From: Anaerolineae bacterium
GTDB lineage: Bacteria; Chloroflexota; Anaerolineae; B4-G1
DNA length: 44,445 nt
Assembly: GCA_016931785.1 (NCBI GenBank)
Contig: JAFGED010000118.1
Location: 1 to 44,445, forward strand
Reading direction: 5' to 3'
In this document: positions 1 through 10,432 of the stretch, in pieces
How positions within the stretch are numbered: the stretch's first letter is position 1
Layout: each line of letters opens with the position of its first letter
Program-made: the position numbers and the translations under genes
Notes under the pieces: model-generated
Databases searched by the model: none
What the model was told of the DNA's origin: nothing
The model's input: only the letters and a program-made list of their open reading frames with translations

Positions 1-27
1 AGAGGCCCCCTTTCGAGGCCTCTTTTT
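1..27 (+). terminator. Rho-independent terminator of an upstream gene
   Basis: A 7-bp stem (positions 1-7 pairing with 17-23) is followed by a T run at 23-27, the usual layout of an intrinsic terminator read on the plus strand. The gene it would end lies outside the window, and the left side of the stem may be cut by the window edge. Confidence 0.6.
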
Positions 28-46
28 CAGCCTTTTCCCGATTCAT

Positions 47-217
47 TCAATCCGGCCTTCCCCCTCCACCTAATTCGGAGCGTGACAAGACGGTTCCGAA
101 CAGGTTCTCACGTCCCTGGACGCAGACGGTCACGAAATACACTCCTGGTTGGGCGTAATCGTATCCCTTCAAACGAAGGGACCGCCTGTGATGTTTATTC
201 GGATCGTACTTTGTCAA
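47..217 (-). pseudogene. N-terminal remnant of a RAYT (Y1/TnpA_REP) transposase
   Basis: The 56-residue product opens with TKYDPNKHHRRSLRLKGYDY and then YFVTVC, the typical beginning of REP-associated tyrosine transposases, single-strand DNA nucleases of the Y1 (IS200-like) superfamily. I start it at the TTG at 215-217 because a GAGGAGGGG ribosome-binding site lies just upstream on the minus strand. Similarity ends after about 45 residues (near LFG); the last residues are unrelated and a TGA follows. The HUH motif and the catalytic tyrosine are absent, so the product cannot be an active transposase. Family members are usually 150 residues or more. A 3'-deleted relic is the simplest reading. 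Confidence 0.72.
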
Positions 218-290
218 CGTTGCCCCTCCTCGTATACCGCGACGTCGATTATAGCTCAACGCCCGGAGAGGGCAAGCGATGACCCTGCTG

Positions 291-1409
291 CTATGGCCCC
301 TCCTCCCCTGCCTGGAGCGCGGCGGCGATGGCCTCCCACGCCGCCGGGTCCTCGCCGCCCAACCGCCACACGGCGATGCCACCCAGACCGTACTTTTCCG
401 CCAACCCCAAACGCGCCCGCACGCTCTCCCCATCGGCGTACCACACCGTGTGGCGCTGCCCCGCCCCATCGTTGTAGGCAAACCACGGCTCGGCCACCGT
501 CCGCCGCCAACCGGCGTCCCCCTGCCACTGGCGGATCGTAGCGCGGGAATCAAAGCGCTGCTGCGCGGTCTCCCACGTCACGCTGGCGCACGTCTCGCCG
601 CCCCAGTCGTGCCCGTAGAAGTGGATGCCCGCATAGACCTTGTTGGGCGGGACAACGGAAGTAGCAAAGCGCATCACGTCCTCCATCCACCACAGAGGCG
701 CGATCGGCCCCGGTCCGCTCGAACAGCCACTGTAGGCATAGGTCATCACGCGGAAGCGATCCGCGGCTGCCCCGATGCGCTTCCAATCCTGCGCCTGCGG
801 GCCGCCCCACGAACCCGGGCTGTACGTCTTGGGATGCACGGTTACGGCGAGCAGCTTGCCCTGGGCGTGCAGCGCCGCCGCCAACTCCTCGACAAAGAGG
901 CTGAAATCATCCCGGTCCTGCGCCCCGTTCAGCGACTCGTAGTCGATGTCGATGCCGTCGTAGCCGTAGGCCAGAACCTCACCCACCAGCACGGCGACGT
1001 GAGATGCGCGCCGGGCGGGATCGTGGATGATCGCGCCGACGGGAACAGCATCCACGCCGACGCTGTCATAATAATTGTTGATCAGCGGGATGACGAGCGT
1101 GTCCTGGGCGTGGGCCTGCTCCACCAGGGCGGCGTCCCGCGCGCCGGCGTAGGGGGTGATGGAGCCGTCGCCGCTGGCGCCGAGCTGGTACCAGACCGGA
1201 GAAAGCTCCTGGATGTGAGCGCGGTTCGCCTCCCACGAGGCGCGGGCGCGGCCGCCGTCCCACGAGCTGGGCATCCAGGCAGCGACCCGGTCGAGAGAAG
1301 GGGGCGGCGGGGGGGAAAGCAGCGAGCTCTGCGCCAGGTAGAACAGGAGCAGAGCCAGCGGGCAGGCGAACATGGCGATGAGGAGGTATGTGCGTCTTTG
1401 TCGGCGCAT
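291..1409 (-). CDS. Secreted or membrane-anchored GH18 family glycoside hydrolase
   Basis: The 372-residue product has an N-terminal hydrophobic segment (about residues 8-30) and then a TIM-barrel-like domain. DGIDIDYE at 151-158 matches the GH18 signature DxxDxDxE, with Glu158 as the expected acid/base. The family includes chitinases and the YaaH-type spore-coat hydrolases; the substrate here cannot be told, and cell-wall or surface-glycan cleavage is inferred. I start at ATG 1407-1409, because longer in-frame extensions carry low-complexity repeat sequence and no signal peptide. It is the last intact gene of the minus-strand run; the 62-bp gap from the SIMPL gene holds only GAGTGTGAG-type repeats. 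The polyproline stretch at about 33-37 probably links anchor and domain. Confidence 0.82.
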   Translation of the reverse strand: MRRQRRTYLLIAMFACPLALLLFYLAQSSLLSPPPPPSLDRVAAWMPSSWDGGRARASWEANRAHIQELSPVWYQLGASGDGSITPYAGARDAALVEQAHAQDTLVIPLINNYYDSVGVDAVPVGAIIHDPARRASHVAVLVGEVLAYGYDGIDIDYESLNGAQDRDDFSLFVEELAAALHAQGKLLAVTVHPKTYSPGSWGGPQAQDWKRIGAAADRFRVMTYAYSGCSSGPGPIAPLWWMEDVMRFATSVVPPNKVYAGIHFYGHDWGGETCASVTWETAQQRFDSRATIRQWQGDAGWRRTVAEPWFAYNDGAGQRHTVWYADGESVRARLGLAEKYGLGGIAVWRLGGEDPAAWEAIAAALQAGEEGP

Positions 1410-1471
1410 CGCCCCGCAGTATAACACGGAGGGAGTGTGAGAGCAAGAGAGTATGGGAGTGTAGAGTTGCG

Positions 1472-2260
1472 CTACTTGGGCACGATCTCCGCCGTCAGCG
1501 TCACCTGCGCCTTGACCACGATCTGGCCCAGGCTGATGCTGCCGTCCTCCAAGGTGATCGCTCCCTCGGCGGCCAGTTCCTGCACCACGTTCTGGACATT
1601 CGTCCACTGGTTTCGCCCGCTACCCCACCAGCCAAAGTAGCCCGAGTACCAGGAATCCTCTTGGATGCCGGTCACGTTCCCCACCCGCACACCGGCGGAT
1701 TCCGACATCGCCGCGGCCTTTTCCAGCGCAGCCTTGACCGCCAGATCGCGCGCCCGGTCGCGCAGCTCGCGCAGGTTGGTGACGGAGAACTCGACCCCAT
1801 CCACCGAGGTCGCCCCTGCCTCCAACGTCGCGACCAGCACCGGCTCCAGCTTTTCCACGCTGCGCAGCGTGACGGCGATGGTGTTCCGCGCCCCGTAGCC
1901 GCTGATGACGTTCCAGTCGTAATCCTCGTAGCGCGGCTGGAGCGTGATGTTGGCGGTGGCGATGTCTTTGTCCTCGATACCCTGCGCACGGATCGCATCG
2001 AAGACCGCCTTGCTGCGGCGCGCGTTCTCGTCCCGGGATGCGCTCGGCGTGCGGGCGAACGTCTCCACGCCCAACACGACGACCACGCGGTCGGGCTGCA
2101 CGCGGATGGCGCTGGAGCCGCTGACGGTGACGGAGCCGGCGGCGTCGGCGTCGGCGGCCCCCACGGCGACCACCTCCGGCTTCGAGCCGCTGCCATTCAA
2201 AAGCAGCAACCCGGCGACGACGATGAGGAGCACGGTATTGAAAGTGTTTTTGGTTTTCAT
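1472..2260 (-). CDS. SIMPL (DUF541, YggE-like) exported protein
   Basis: The 262-residue product starts with a signal-type hydrophobic segment (about residues 8-23). It continues with GSVTVSGSSAIRVQPDRVVV and later SVEKLEPVL, VDGVEFSVTNLRELRDRA and LEKAAAMSESAGVRVG, the conserved pattern of the SIMPL/YggE family. Members are periplasmic or extracellular proteins of uncertain molecular role, some linked to oxidative stress. The start is set by GGAGG six bases before the ATG. A W/G/S-rich loop (about residues 212-225) replaces the usual short linker before the final strand. Family membership is firm; the function is not. Confidence 0.88.
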   Translation of the reverse strand: MKTKNTFNTVLLIVVAGLLLLNGSGSKPEVVAVGAADADAAGSVTVSGSSAIRVQPDRVVVVLGVETFARTPSASRDENARRSKAVFDAIRAQGIEDKDIATANITLQPRYEDYDWNVISGYGARNTIAVTLRSVEKLEPVLVATLEAGATSVDGVEFSVTNLRELRDRARDLAVKAALEKAAAMSESAGVRVGNVTGIQEDSWYSGYFGWWGSGRNQWTNVQNVVQELAAEGAITLEDGSISLGQIVVKAQVTLTAEIVPK

Positions 2261-2295
2261 CCATTACCTCCAATTACAAGTTTGCAGGTTGACAC

Positions 2296-2359
2296 GATTC
2301 GCTCATTCTTTGACTCGCTGATTCGTTCATTCGCTGATTCGCTCACTCGCCCATTCTCT
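2296..2359. repeat. Degenerate tandem octamer repeat (8 units)
   Basis: The sequence divides without gaps into eight 8-bp units of the form [GC]A[TC]TC[GT][CT][TC]. The array runs from the gap between the SIMPL and zinc-ribbon genes across the stop codon of the latter. It resembles in style the 7- and 8-bp repeats found inside other genes of this window. Confidence 0.75.
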
Positions 2360-3842
2360 CCCCGCACGCCGGGCAATGGTTCAACTCGACCTCGGGCGAG
2401 ACGTAATGCTCGGCTCCACAGGCAGGGCAGCAGTGGAAGGGCCTGGCATCCCGCCCGCAGGCCGGGCAGAAGGCAAACGTCTCATCGAGTTCGGCGCCGC
2501 AGTGCGGGCAGTAGCGAACCGGAGACGCCGCCTCTTCCAATTCAACCGCCGATTCATCTCCTGCTTCGCTCTCCTCTGTGAGATCTGATGTGTGAGGCCT
2601 GGGATTTGCACCTCGCCGCCGCGCCACGAGCAGCATGAACGTGCCCACCAACAGCAAGCCACCCGCGGTGAGCAGCAGCCCGCGCCACTGCCCCATCATC
2701 CCCAAGGAGAACAGGCCGAGGAACACCGCGCTCAGCAAGAGCGCCTGCCACCAGGCGCGCCGCCAGCCCGCGGCGTATCCCAGGAAAACGACCAGTAAAC
2801 CGGTCACGACAACCAGCGCAACAGCCGCGGCCAGCGGAAGCTCTATCACGCCGCTGAGGAAAGTCAGCGCCGGGTAGAACAGGAAGAAACCCAGCCCTGC
2901 CAGCAGGTAGTGTGTAAGCGGCAACCTTACACCGGTCAAGTAGTGCACGCCTGCCAGGCAGCCAGCAAAGCACGCGACGAGCAAAGGCGAGGCCAGGGAG
3001 AGATCATGCAGCGGCTCCTGCAACTCCTCCACCCGCTGGGCAAAGCCAGGCCGGGCAGGCAGCTCGACCAGCACGTCGCGGTCGGCGATCAGGGCAGCGT
3101 AACGCCACGCGAATTTCTCGCGCGCGAACTGCTCACCATCCTCAGCATCTTCGAAAGCGGTGGTGGGAAGGGAACCATCTGGCACCTCACTGCCACTGAG
3201 GCCCTGCACGGCGATCTCTACATCCAGGTTTTCCAGGCGGCGGCTGTGCTCCAGAGCGTAACGGAAGCTGCCCACGCCCCGCGCCCGATAGCGCACGACT
3301 ACCTCCCGCTCGTCGCCGGACGCCATCTCGGTCCACCAGGTGATGTTGTCCAGGCTGTACTGAACGCCAGCAGGCTCCTCGCCATCCACCAAAAAGTAAA
3401 CTTCGTTGAGGGTGTCCAGCCCGGCCGGGAAGGGAAAGATCAACTCGAGGGTGGTGGTGGGAAGCGCGCCGGCGTAGCGCAGTGTGTAGGCGCCCTCAAA
3501 GTCGAGGTCGTAGACGGTGGCGGCGACCCCCTCCACCTCCTCGTAGCGGGCAGCAAGCGTCGCCCGGACCCGGCAATCGGTCGCGCCCATCGCAGCGGCG
3601 ACGCCGGGCGCATCGACTTGGTCAGATTCCAGGTTGACGAGCTTGCCGCCGACGTAGCCCAGGTAGAAATTGGAAACCGGCGCAGCCTGGGTCAGATTCA
3701 AACGCTGGTGAACGAGGAATGCCTGCTGCTGACCGGGGGTATAGATCTTGGCTGCAAAGTCGGACGTGATGCCGATATAGGTGATGATAAGGACGCCCAG
3801 CATCACGAACAACACGGCGCTCGATAACCATCGCTTGACCAT
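2343..3842 (-). CDS. Multi-spanning membrane protein with C-terminal double zinc ribbon
   Basis: The 499-residue product begins with one membrane segment (about 5-27). An extracytoplasmic beta-rich region of about 260 residues follows, then about six membrane helices (about 290-410) and a cytoplasmic acidic linker. It ends with four CxxC-type pairs (CPHC, CPAC, CPAC, CPAC), spaced like two zinc ribbons. The single helix, large external domain and helical bundle resemble CreD-type inner-membrane proteins, but this is only an impression from topology and hydrophobic pattern. The zinc ribbons may bind protein or nucleic acid. An AGGAGG site precedes the ATG. The stop codon lies inside an octamer repeat array. 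It lies downstream of the histidine kinase on the same strand, 136 bp away. Confidence 0.7.
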   Translation of the reverse strand: MVKRWLSSAVLFVMLGVLIITYIGITSDFAAKIYTPGQQQAFLVHQRLNLTQAAPVSNFYLGYVGGKLVNLESDQVDAPGVAAAMGATDCRVRATLAARYEEVEGVAATVYDLDFEGAYTLRYAGALPTTTLELIFPFPAGLDTLNEVYFLVDGEEPAGVQYSLDNITWWTEMASGDEREVVVRYRARGVGSFRYALEHSRRLENLDVEIAVQGLSGSEVPDGSLPTTAFEDAEDGEQFAREKFAWRYAALIADRDVLVELPARPGFAQRVEELQEPLHDLSLASPLLVACFAGCLAGVHYLTGVRLPLTHYLLAGLGFFLFYPALTFLSGVIELPLAAAVALVVVTGLLVVFLGYAAGWRRAWWQALLLSAVFLGLFSLGMMGQWRGLLLTAGGLLLVGTFMLLVARRRGANPRPHTSDLTEESEAGDESAVELEEAASPVRYCPHCGAELDETFAFCPACGRDARPFHCCPACGAEHYVSPEVELNHCPACGERMGE

Positions 3843-3978
3843 ACGTGTGCCTCCTCCTGAGAAAGGTCGTCAGTAACACTGTAATGGAAAGCGATGGCGG
3901 TTGTGTGTCAGAAGTGGGGCAGGTCAGAGGCAAAAGAGTGTGAGAGTGTGGGTGTGAGGAAGTAAAGGATCGTGAGGG

Positions 3979-5886
3979 CTAGACTAGGGAGAGGGTGAAG
4001 CGAAACGCCGCACCCTTTCCAGGCTCGGAGGTGACCCAGATCTGACCGCCGTGGGCCTCGACGATGGCCTTGGCGATGGCCAGCCCCAGGCCGGAGCCAT
4101 CGGCGCCTTCGCGGGCCCGAGAACGGTCGCCGCGATAAAAGCGCTCAAACACGTGGGGAATCTCGTCGGCGGGGATGCCGGGGCCGGTATCGCGTACTGA
4201 AACAAGGAGACAAGGAGACAAGGGAGTAATTCCACCATCTTGTCCCCTTGCCTCCTTGTCACCGCTGCCGGACGATGACACACACACGACGACCCCGCCG
4301 CCCGCTGGAGTGAACTTGATCGCGTTATCCAGCAAATTGACCAGCACCTGGTGAATGCGGTCGGCGTCGGCCTGGGCGAGTGCCGGACTATCCGGCAATT
4401 CGGTCGCGATGGCGACTTGCTTCTCGCGGGCACGGCCCGCCAGTTGAGCGACGGCACGTTGAGCGCAGCCGACCAGATCTATCGAGGCCAGGTGCAGGTC
4501 GAGCCGTCCGGCGTCGGCGCGAGTGAGCAGCAGCAGGTCGTTGGTCAGGCGCGTGAGCCGCTCCGTCTCTGCGGCGATGGTGTTCAGGAAACGGTCGCGC
4601 ACCGCGGGATCGTCGGCCGCGCCATCCTGCAGCGTCTCGATAAAGCCCTTGATCGCCGTCAGCGGCGTGCGCAGCTCGTGCGATACGTCGGAGACGAAGT
4701 TGGTGCGCAGCCGGTCGAGCTGCCGGTAGGCGGTCACGTCGTGGCCCACGGCCACGGCTCCGCTGACGCTCCCATCTTCGCCGCGCAGGGGCGTGGTCAA
4801 CAGCTCAAAGACCCGCGCCTGAGCAGAGACCTCTGCCGCCTGCGGCTCGCCACCAGCAAGCGTGCGGTGGATGACCTCGAGCACCGGCTGGGACGCGATG
4901 TCCAGCAGCGCAGAGGCCGCCTCGTTGGTCAGGATGATCTCGCCTGAGCCGTCGGTAGCCAGGACGGCGTCGGCCAGGCCGTGGAGGATGGCTTCCCGCT
5001 GGCGCGCCTGGGCGGCCAACACGTCGCGGGCGACGGTCAGATTGGCATTCATCGTATTGAAGGCCTCTCCCAAAAGGTGCAGCTCGTCAGTAGAGGACGC
5101 TGCAATAGCTGGCACTCGCTCCCCGCGTGCCAGCGCCGACGCGGCATCGGTGAGGCGTCTGAGCGGACGGGTAAGGGAACGCGCCAGCAAAAACCCGGCC
5201 AGCCCGGCCAGGAACACGGCCAGCAAAGCGCCGCCCACCACTTGTGAGGCAAAGTAGGTGGGCAGCAAACTGAGGCTGAAGCGCGGGATAGGGCTGGCGA
5301 TGTAGACGATAGTAGATATGCTGCCGTCAGGCGCGTGTATGGGATAGGCTGCGTAAAGAACGCGCCGATCGGGCGCCCAAGCGTAAGTGCGCACCGCCGT
5401 CGCCGGCTCTCCAGCCAGTGCACTTTGCACCTCCTCCCGATCGAGAAGATCGACGGACGGAGGAGCAGCAATCACACCGGAAGCGCCTCGTACAGAGATA
5501 CCTTGATTCAATTCTGGCCTATACTCGTAGGCAATTTCAGGCTGATGGGTTTCACCAACGCCAGATGAACCAAGAACGGCCAACCCTTCCTCATCGATGA
5601 TGCGCGTGTGATAGCCAGGCATCGCATTGACCGCCTGCAAATATGGCTCGGGGGAAACTTGAACCCCGTCTATGGCGTACGAAACGACATACGAGGTGCC
5701 GAGATTGTCACTGCCAGCTTCGACAGCCTGCGCCACGCGCTGGGCCTGCGCCAGCAGGTTCTCGCGCAGCACGTCGAGGAAGGCGCGGTCGAGCGCTGCC
5801 CAGGCCAGCCCGGCGGCGACGCCCATCGCCAGCAGGACGACCAGCAGGTAGGATGCGATCAGGCGGAAGCGAAGGGACTTGAACAT
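3979..5886 (-). CDS. PhoR-like sensor histidine kinase (HAMP-PAS-HisKA-HATPase)
   Basis: The 635-residue product has a first membrane helix (about 10-31), an extracytoplasmic sensor region (about 32-205), a second helix (about 212-235), HAMP (about 235-285), PAS (about 295-385), HisKA with the phospho-acceptor His403 in SHELRTP, and a HATPase_c domain (N-box NLLDN at 517-521, DTGPGIP at 566-572, GSGLGLA near the end). It should autophosphorylate and pass phosphate to the response regulator encoded 59 bp upstream. About 27 residues (537-563) between the N-box region and the DTGPG motif are encoded by an inverted octamer repeat (4200-4261); this lies in the kinase ATP-binding domain, so its effect on activity is an open question. 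The stimulus is unknown; phosphate is only a family guess. Confidence 0.9.
   Translation of the reverse strand: MFKSLRFRLIASYLLVVLLAMGVAAGLAWAALDRAFLDVLRENLLAQAQRVAQAVEAGSDNLGTSYVVSYAIDGVQVSPEPYLQAVNAMPGYHTRIIDEEGLAVLGSSGVGETHQPEIAYEYRPELNQGISVRGASGVIAAPPSVDLLDREEVQSALAGEPATAVRTYAWAPDRRVLYAAYPIHAPDGSISTIVYIASPIPRFSLSLLPTYFASQVVGGALLAVFLAGLAGFLLARSLTRPLRRLTDAASALARGERVPAIAASSTDELHLLGEAFNTMNANLTVARDVLAAQARQREAILHGLADAVLATDGSGEIILTNEAASALLDIASQPVLEVIHRTLAGGEPQAAEVSAQARVFELLTTPLRGEDGSVSGAVAVGHDVTAYRQLDRLRTNFVSDVSHELRTPLTAIKGFIETLQDGAADDPAVRDRFLNTIAAETERLTRLTNDLLLLTRADAGRLDLHLASIDLVGCAQRAVAQLAGRAREKQVAIATELPDSPALAQADADRIHQVLVNLLDNAIKFTPAGGGVVVCVSSSGSGDKEARGQDGGITPLSPCLLVSVRDTGPGIPADEIPHVFERFYRGDRSRAREGADGSGLGLAIAKAIVEAHGGQIWVTSEPGKGAAFRFTLSLV
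4200..4261. repeat. Inverted octamer repeat inside the kinase gene
   Basis: Three ACAAGGAG-type units on the left are mirrored by CTTGTCC, CCTTGCCT and CCTTGTC units on the right, around a short AT-rich centre. The element is in frame and codes for a loop of about 20-27 residues absent from ordinary HATPase_c domains. Confidence 0.75.
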
Positions 5887-5945
5887 GGCAAGGATATCGT
5901 AACAGGATTCTGTGTCAGAAGCGTGTCAGATGAAAAGATTGAGGA

Positions 5946-6647
<702 letters not shown>

Positions 6648-6656
6648 ACGTCGAAA

Positions 6657-6685
6657 ATTGTACACTGATGCACTGGGATGCACAA
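6657..6685 (-). promoter_or_regulatory. Promoter for the response regulator-kinase pair
   Basis: Read on the minus strand, TTGTGC (6680-6685) and TACAAT (6657-6662) are separated by 17 bp. The -10 box ends about 9 bp before the ATG, so a very short or absent leader is expected. Confidence 0.5.
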
Positions 6686-6691
6686 ATCCAG

Positions 6692-6720
6692 TTTACAGCT
6701 CTAGCAAAGTGGGGTATAAT
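6692..6720 (+). promoter_or_regulatory. Sigma70-type promoter for the rmd-to-uvrC run
   Basis: TTTACA (6692-6697) and a perfect TATAAT (6715-6720) are separated by exactly 17 bp, with the TTG start of rmd 22 bp downstream. Its -35 box is only 6 bp from the -35 box of the divergent promoter. Confidence 0.75.
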
Positions 6721-6742
6721 CCGCGCAGTTGGGAGGCAACCG

Positions 6743-7708
6743 TTGAAAGCACTGATCACCGGAGCAGGCGGATTCGTCGGCGGGCACCTGTGCGCCTATC
6801 TTTTGACGCACACCGACTGGGAGCTGCTGGGGACGGTCTATCCCCAGCAGGTCGAAGCCCAGCCGGAGGAAGCACGCTTGAGGCTGCGCCACATCGACCT
6901 GCGTGACGCAGAAGGCGTGCAAGCGCTGCTAGAAGAAGTGCAGCCCGACTACGTCTTTCACCTGGCTGCCCAGTCCATCCCCGCCATATCGTTTGACAAC
7001 CCCTGGGACACGCTGGAGACCAACATCCGCTCCCAGTTGAACGTCTTGCACTCGGCGCGCGTCCTTGGCCTGCGCACGCACATCCTGGTGATCGGTTCCA
7101 ACGAGGAATACGGGCACCCCAAAAGAGGGGATTTGCCCTTCACCGAAGAATCTCCCCTGCGACCCGCCAATCCCTATGCCGTGAGCAAAGTGACCCAGGA
7201 CTTGATGGGCCTGCAGTTTCACCTGGCCTATGGAATGGACGCGGTCCGCATGCGCCCCTTCAACCACACCGGACCGGGCCAGTCGCCGCGCTTTGTCGTT
7301 CCGGCCTTTGCCAACCAGATCGCGCGCATCGAGGCCGGCCTGCAGGAGCCGGTGATGTGGGTCGGCAATCTTTCGGCGGCGCGCGACTTTAGCGACGTGC
7401 GCGACGTCGTGCACGGCTATTACCTGGCCGTGACAAAAGGCCGGCCGGGCGACGTGTACAACCTGGCGTCGGGACAGCCGCACAAAATCAGCGCCTTGTT
7501 GGACACGCTTCTGAGCTTTACAGACGCGAACATCCGCGTCGAGACCGACCCGAAGCGCTACCGGCCGGTGGACGTGCCGGTGGTCTATGGCAGCGCGGAA
7601 AAGTTCTACCAGCTGACCGGCTGGATGCCAGAGATTCCCTTCGAGCAGACGCTGGAGGACACACTCGACTATTGGCGAGAGCGGGTGAAAAAGGGAAGTA
7701 AGGAATAG
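6743..7708 (+). CDS. rmd: GDP-6-deoxy-D-lyxo-4-hexulose reductase (RMD-like SDR)
   Basis: The 321-residue extended short-chain dehydrogenase has the NAD(P)-binding TGAGGFVGGHL at 6-16, the active-site YxxxK at Tyr145-Lys149, and RPFNHTGPGQSPRFVVPAFA, typical of RMD. RMD reduces the 4-keto product of GDP-mannose 4,6-dehydratase to GDP-D-rhamnose; gmd itself lies two genes downstream. I start at TTG 6743-6745: GGGAGG lies six bases upstream, and the resulting MKALITGAGG aligns with the gmd start. The longer ATG at 6668 would start upstream of the promoter. A related GDP-4-keto-6-deoxymannose reductase or epimerase activity is possible. It is the first gene of the run. Confidence 0.83.
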   Translation: MKALITGAGGFVGGHLCAYLLTHTDWELLGTVYPQQVEAQPEEARLRLRHIDLRDAEGVQALLEEVQPDYVFHLAAQSIPAISFDNPWDTLETNIRSQLNVLHSARVLGLRTHILVIGSNEEYGHPKRGDLPFTEESPLRPANPYAVSKVTQDLMGLQFHLAYGMDAVRMRPFNHTGPGQSPRFVVPAFANQIARIEAGLQEPVMWVGNLSAARDFSDVRDVVHGYYLAVTKGRPGDVYNLASGQPHKISALLDTLLSFTDANIRVETDPKRYRPVDVPVVYGSAEKFYQLTGWMPEIPFEQTLEDTLDYWRERVKKGSKE

Positions 7709-7771
7709 GGAGTAAGGATTACAGGCCAGCAGCTGCCCTGCTCCAACAGATCATATTAAGGAGGATCATCC

Positions 7772-9436
7772 ATGCGCAGTGACCAATCGAAAAAAGGACT
7801 CGAACGTATGCCCAACCGCGCGCTGCTGTACGCGACGGGGGTGACGCCCAAACAGATGGACAAACCTTTCATCGGCGTGTGTTCCAGCTTTACAGACCTT
7901 GTGCCGGGCCACATCGGCATGCGGGGCCTGGAGCGCAAGATCGAGTGGGGCGTAGCGGCGGGCGGCGGCGCGCCGTTCCTCTTTAGCGTGCCGGGCATAT
8001 GCGACGGCGTGGCCATGGGGCACAGCGGGATGCACTACTCGCTGCCCTCGCGCGAGCTGATCGCCGACATGATCGAATCGATCGTGCAGGCGCACATGCT
8101 GGATGGCCTGGTGCTGCTAACCAACTGCGACAAGATCACGCCTGGCATGCTGATGGCCGCCTGCCGGCTCGATATCCCCTCCATCGTCGTCACCGCTGGC
8201 CCGATGCGCTCGGGCCATTACGAAGGGCGCAAGCTCTCGCTGGTGCGAGATACCTTCGAGGCCGTCGGCCTGGTGCAGGCGGGCAAGCTGGACGAGGCCG
8301 GCGCGCGCGCCCTCGAGATCGAGGCCTGTCCGGGTGTGGGCTCCTGCCAGGGGCTCTACACCGCCAACACCATGGCCTGCCTGACGGAGGCGATGGGGCT
8401 CAGCCTGCCGGGGACAGGCACAGGATTGGCCGGCACGGCGAAGAAAGAACGCATCGCGCAGATGGCGGGTGAGCGCGTCGTCGAGCTGGTACGCGAGGGG
8501 ATCACCAGCCGCCAGATCGTCACGCGCGAGTCGCTGGAGAACGCCATCCGCGTCGATATGGCTCTGGGCGGCTCGACCAACACCACGCTCCACATCCCGG
8601 CGGTGGCCCACGCCGCCGAGGTCGATATCACCCTGGCCGACTTTGACCGCCTGAGCCGCGAGACCCCCCAGCTCGCCTCGCTGCGTCCCGGCGGCGATCA
8701 GATGATGGAGGACCTGGAGTGGGCAGGCGGCATCCCGGCGGTGCTCAAGAATCTCCAAACGCTCATCAACCAGGAGTGCCTGAACGTCAGCGGGCAGACG
8801 GTGGGCGAGATCGTCGCCGCCACGCCCACCGGCGATCCAGGCGTCGTCCGCACGCTCAAAGCGCCTATCGCCAAGGAAGGCGGCATCGCCGTGCTGCACG
8901 GCTCGCTGGCCCCCGATGGCGCAGTGGTCAAGCAGGGCGCAGTCGTGCCCGAGATGATGCAGTTCACCGGCGCCGCCCGCGTGTTCGATAGCGAGGACGC
9001 GGCGATGGATTACCTGTTCGCGGGCAAGGTCGTCGAGAAGGACATCCTCATCGTGCGGTACGAGGGGCCGCGGGGCGGGCCGGGGATGCGCGAATCGCTG
9101 GCGCTGACGGCGGCGGTGACGGGGTGCGGCCTGGGCGAAAAGATCGCCATCGTCACCGACGGGCGCTTTTCCGGCGGCACGCGCAACCTGAGCATCGGCC
9201 ACGTCTCCCCCGAGGCCGCCGAGGGCGGTCCCATCGCGCTGGTGCAGGATGGCGACCCGATCAAGGTCGACCTGCCAGGGCGGACGATCGATCTGCTTGT
9301 GGACGAGACGGAGCTGGAAAAGCGCAAGGCGGGGTGGCAGCGGCCCGCGCCCAAGTTCAAGCGCGGCTGGCTGGCGCGGTATGAGAGGCTGGTGACGAGC
9401 GCAGCGCAGGGCGCGGTTCTCGAACCCCCAAAATGA
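7772..9436 (+). CDS. ilvD: Dihydroxy-acid dehydratase
   Basis: The 554-residue product belongs to the IlvD/Edd family. It removes water from 2,3-dihydroxy-3-methylbutanoate (and the isoleucine analogue) in branched-chain amino-acid synthesis in the cytoplasm, using an Fe-S cluster and Mg2+. Seen motifs are VPGHIG (44-49), [20 protein letters not shown] (81-100), [10 protein letters not shown] (Cys119, Lys121), [12 protein letters not shown] (Cys192) and [20 protein letters not shown] near the end. This pattern is closer to the E. coli type than to sugar-acid dehydratases, but one cysteine of the usual PTCGSC is valine here (PGVGSC). AGGAGGATCATCC-ATG gives a strong start. It sits between rmd and gmd, an unusual place for an amino-acid gene; no other ilv/leu gene is in the window. 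Confidence 0.9.
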   Translation: MRSDQSKKGLERMPNRALLYATGVTPKQMDKPFIGVCSSFTDLVPGHIGMRGLERKIEWGVAAGGGAPFLFSVPGICDGVAMGHSGMHYSLPSRELIADMIESIVQAHMLDGLVLLTNCDKITPGMLMAACRLDIPSIVVTAGPMRSGHYEGRKLSLVRDTFEAVGLVQAGKLDEAGARALEIEACPGVGSCQGLYTANTMACLTEAMGLSLPGTGTGLAGTAKKERIAQMAGERVVELVREGITSRQIVTRESLENAIRVDMALGGSTNTTLHIPAVAHAAEVDITLADFDRLSRETPQLASLRPGGDQMMEDLEWAGGIPAVLKNLQTLINQECLNVSGQTVGEIVAATPTGDPGVVRTLKAPIAKEGGIAVLHGSLAPDGAVVKQGAVVPEMMQFTGAARVFDSEDAAMDYLFAGKVVEKDILIVRYEGPRGGPGMRESLALTAAVTGCGLGEKIAIVTDGRFSGGTRNLSIGHVSPEAAEGGPIALVQDGDPIKVDLPGRTIDLLVDETELEKRKAGWQRPAPKFKRGWLARYERLVTSAAQGAVLEPPK

Positions 9437-10423
<987 letters not shown>

Positions 10424-10432
10424 GAGGAAAGC

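Noticed and set aside
279-1424. Long plus-strand open frame opposite the GH18 gene
   Set aside because: It is rich in R, A, G and P with no recognisable domain, and the minus-strand frame has GH18 motifs. High GC gives long antisense frames; similar ones opposite gmd (9449-10360), the SPFH gene (23323-24906), ilvD and lipoprotein 3 were dropped for the same reason.
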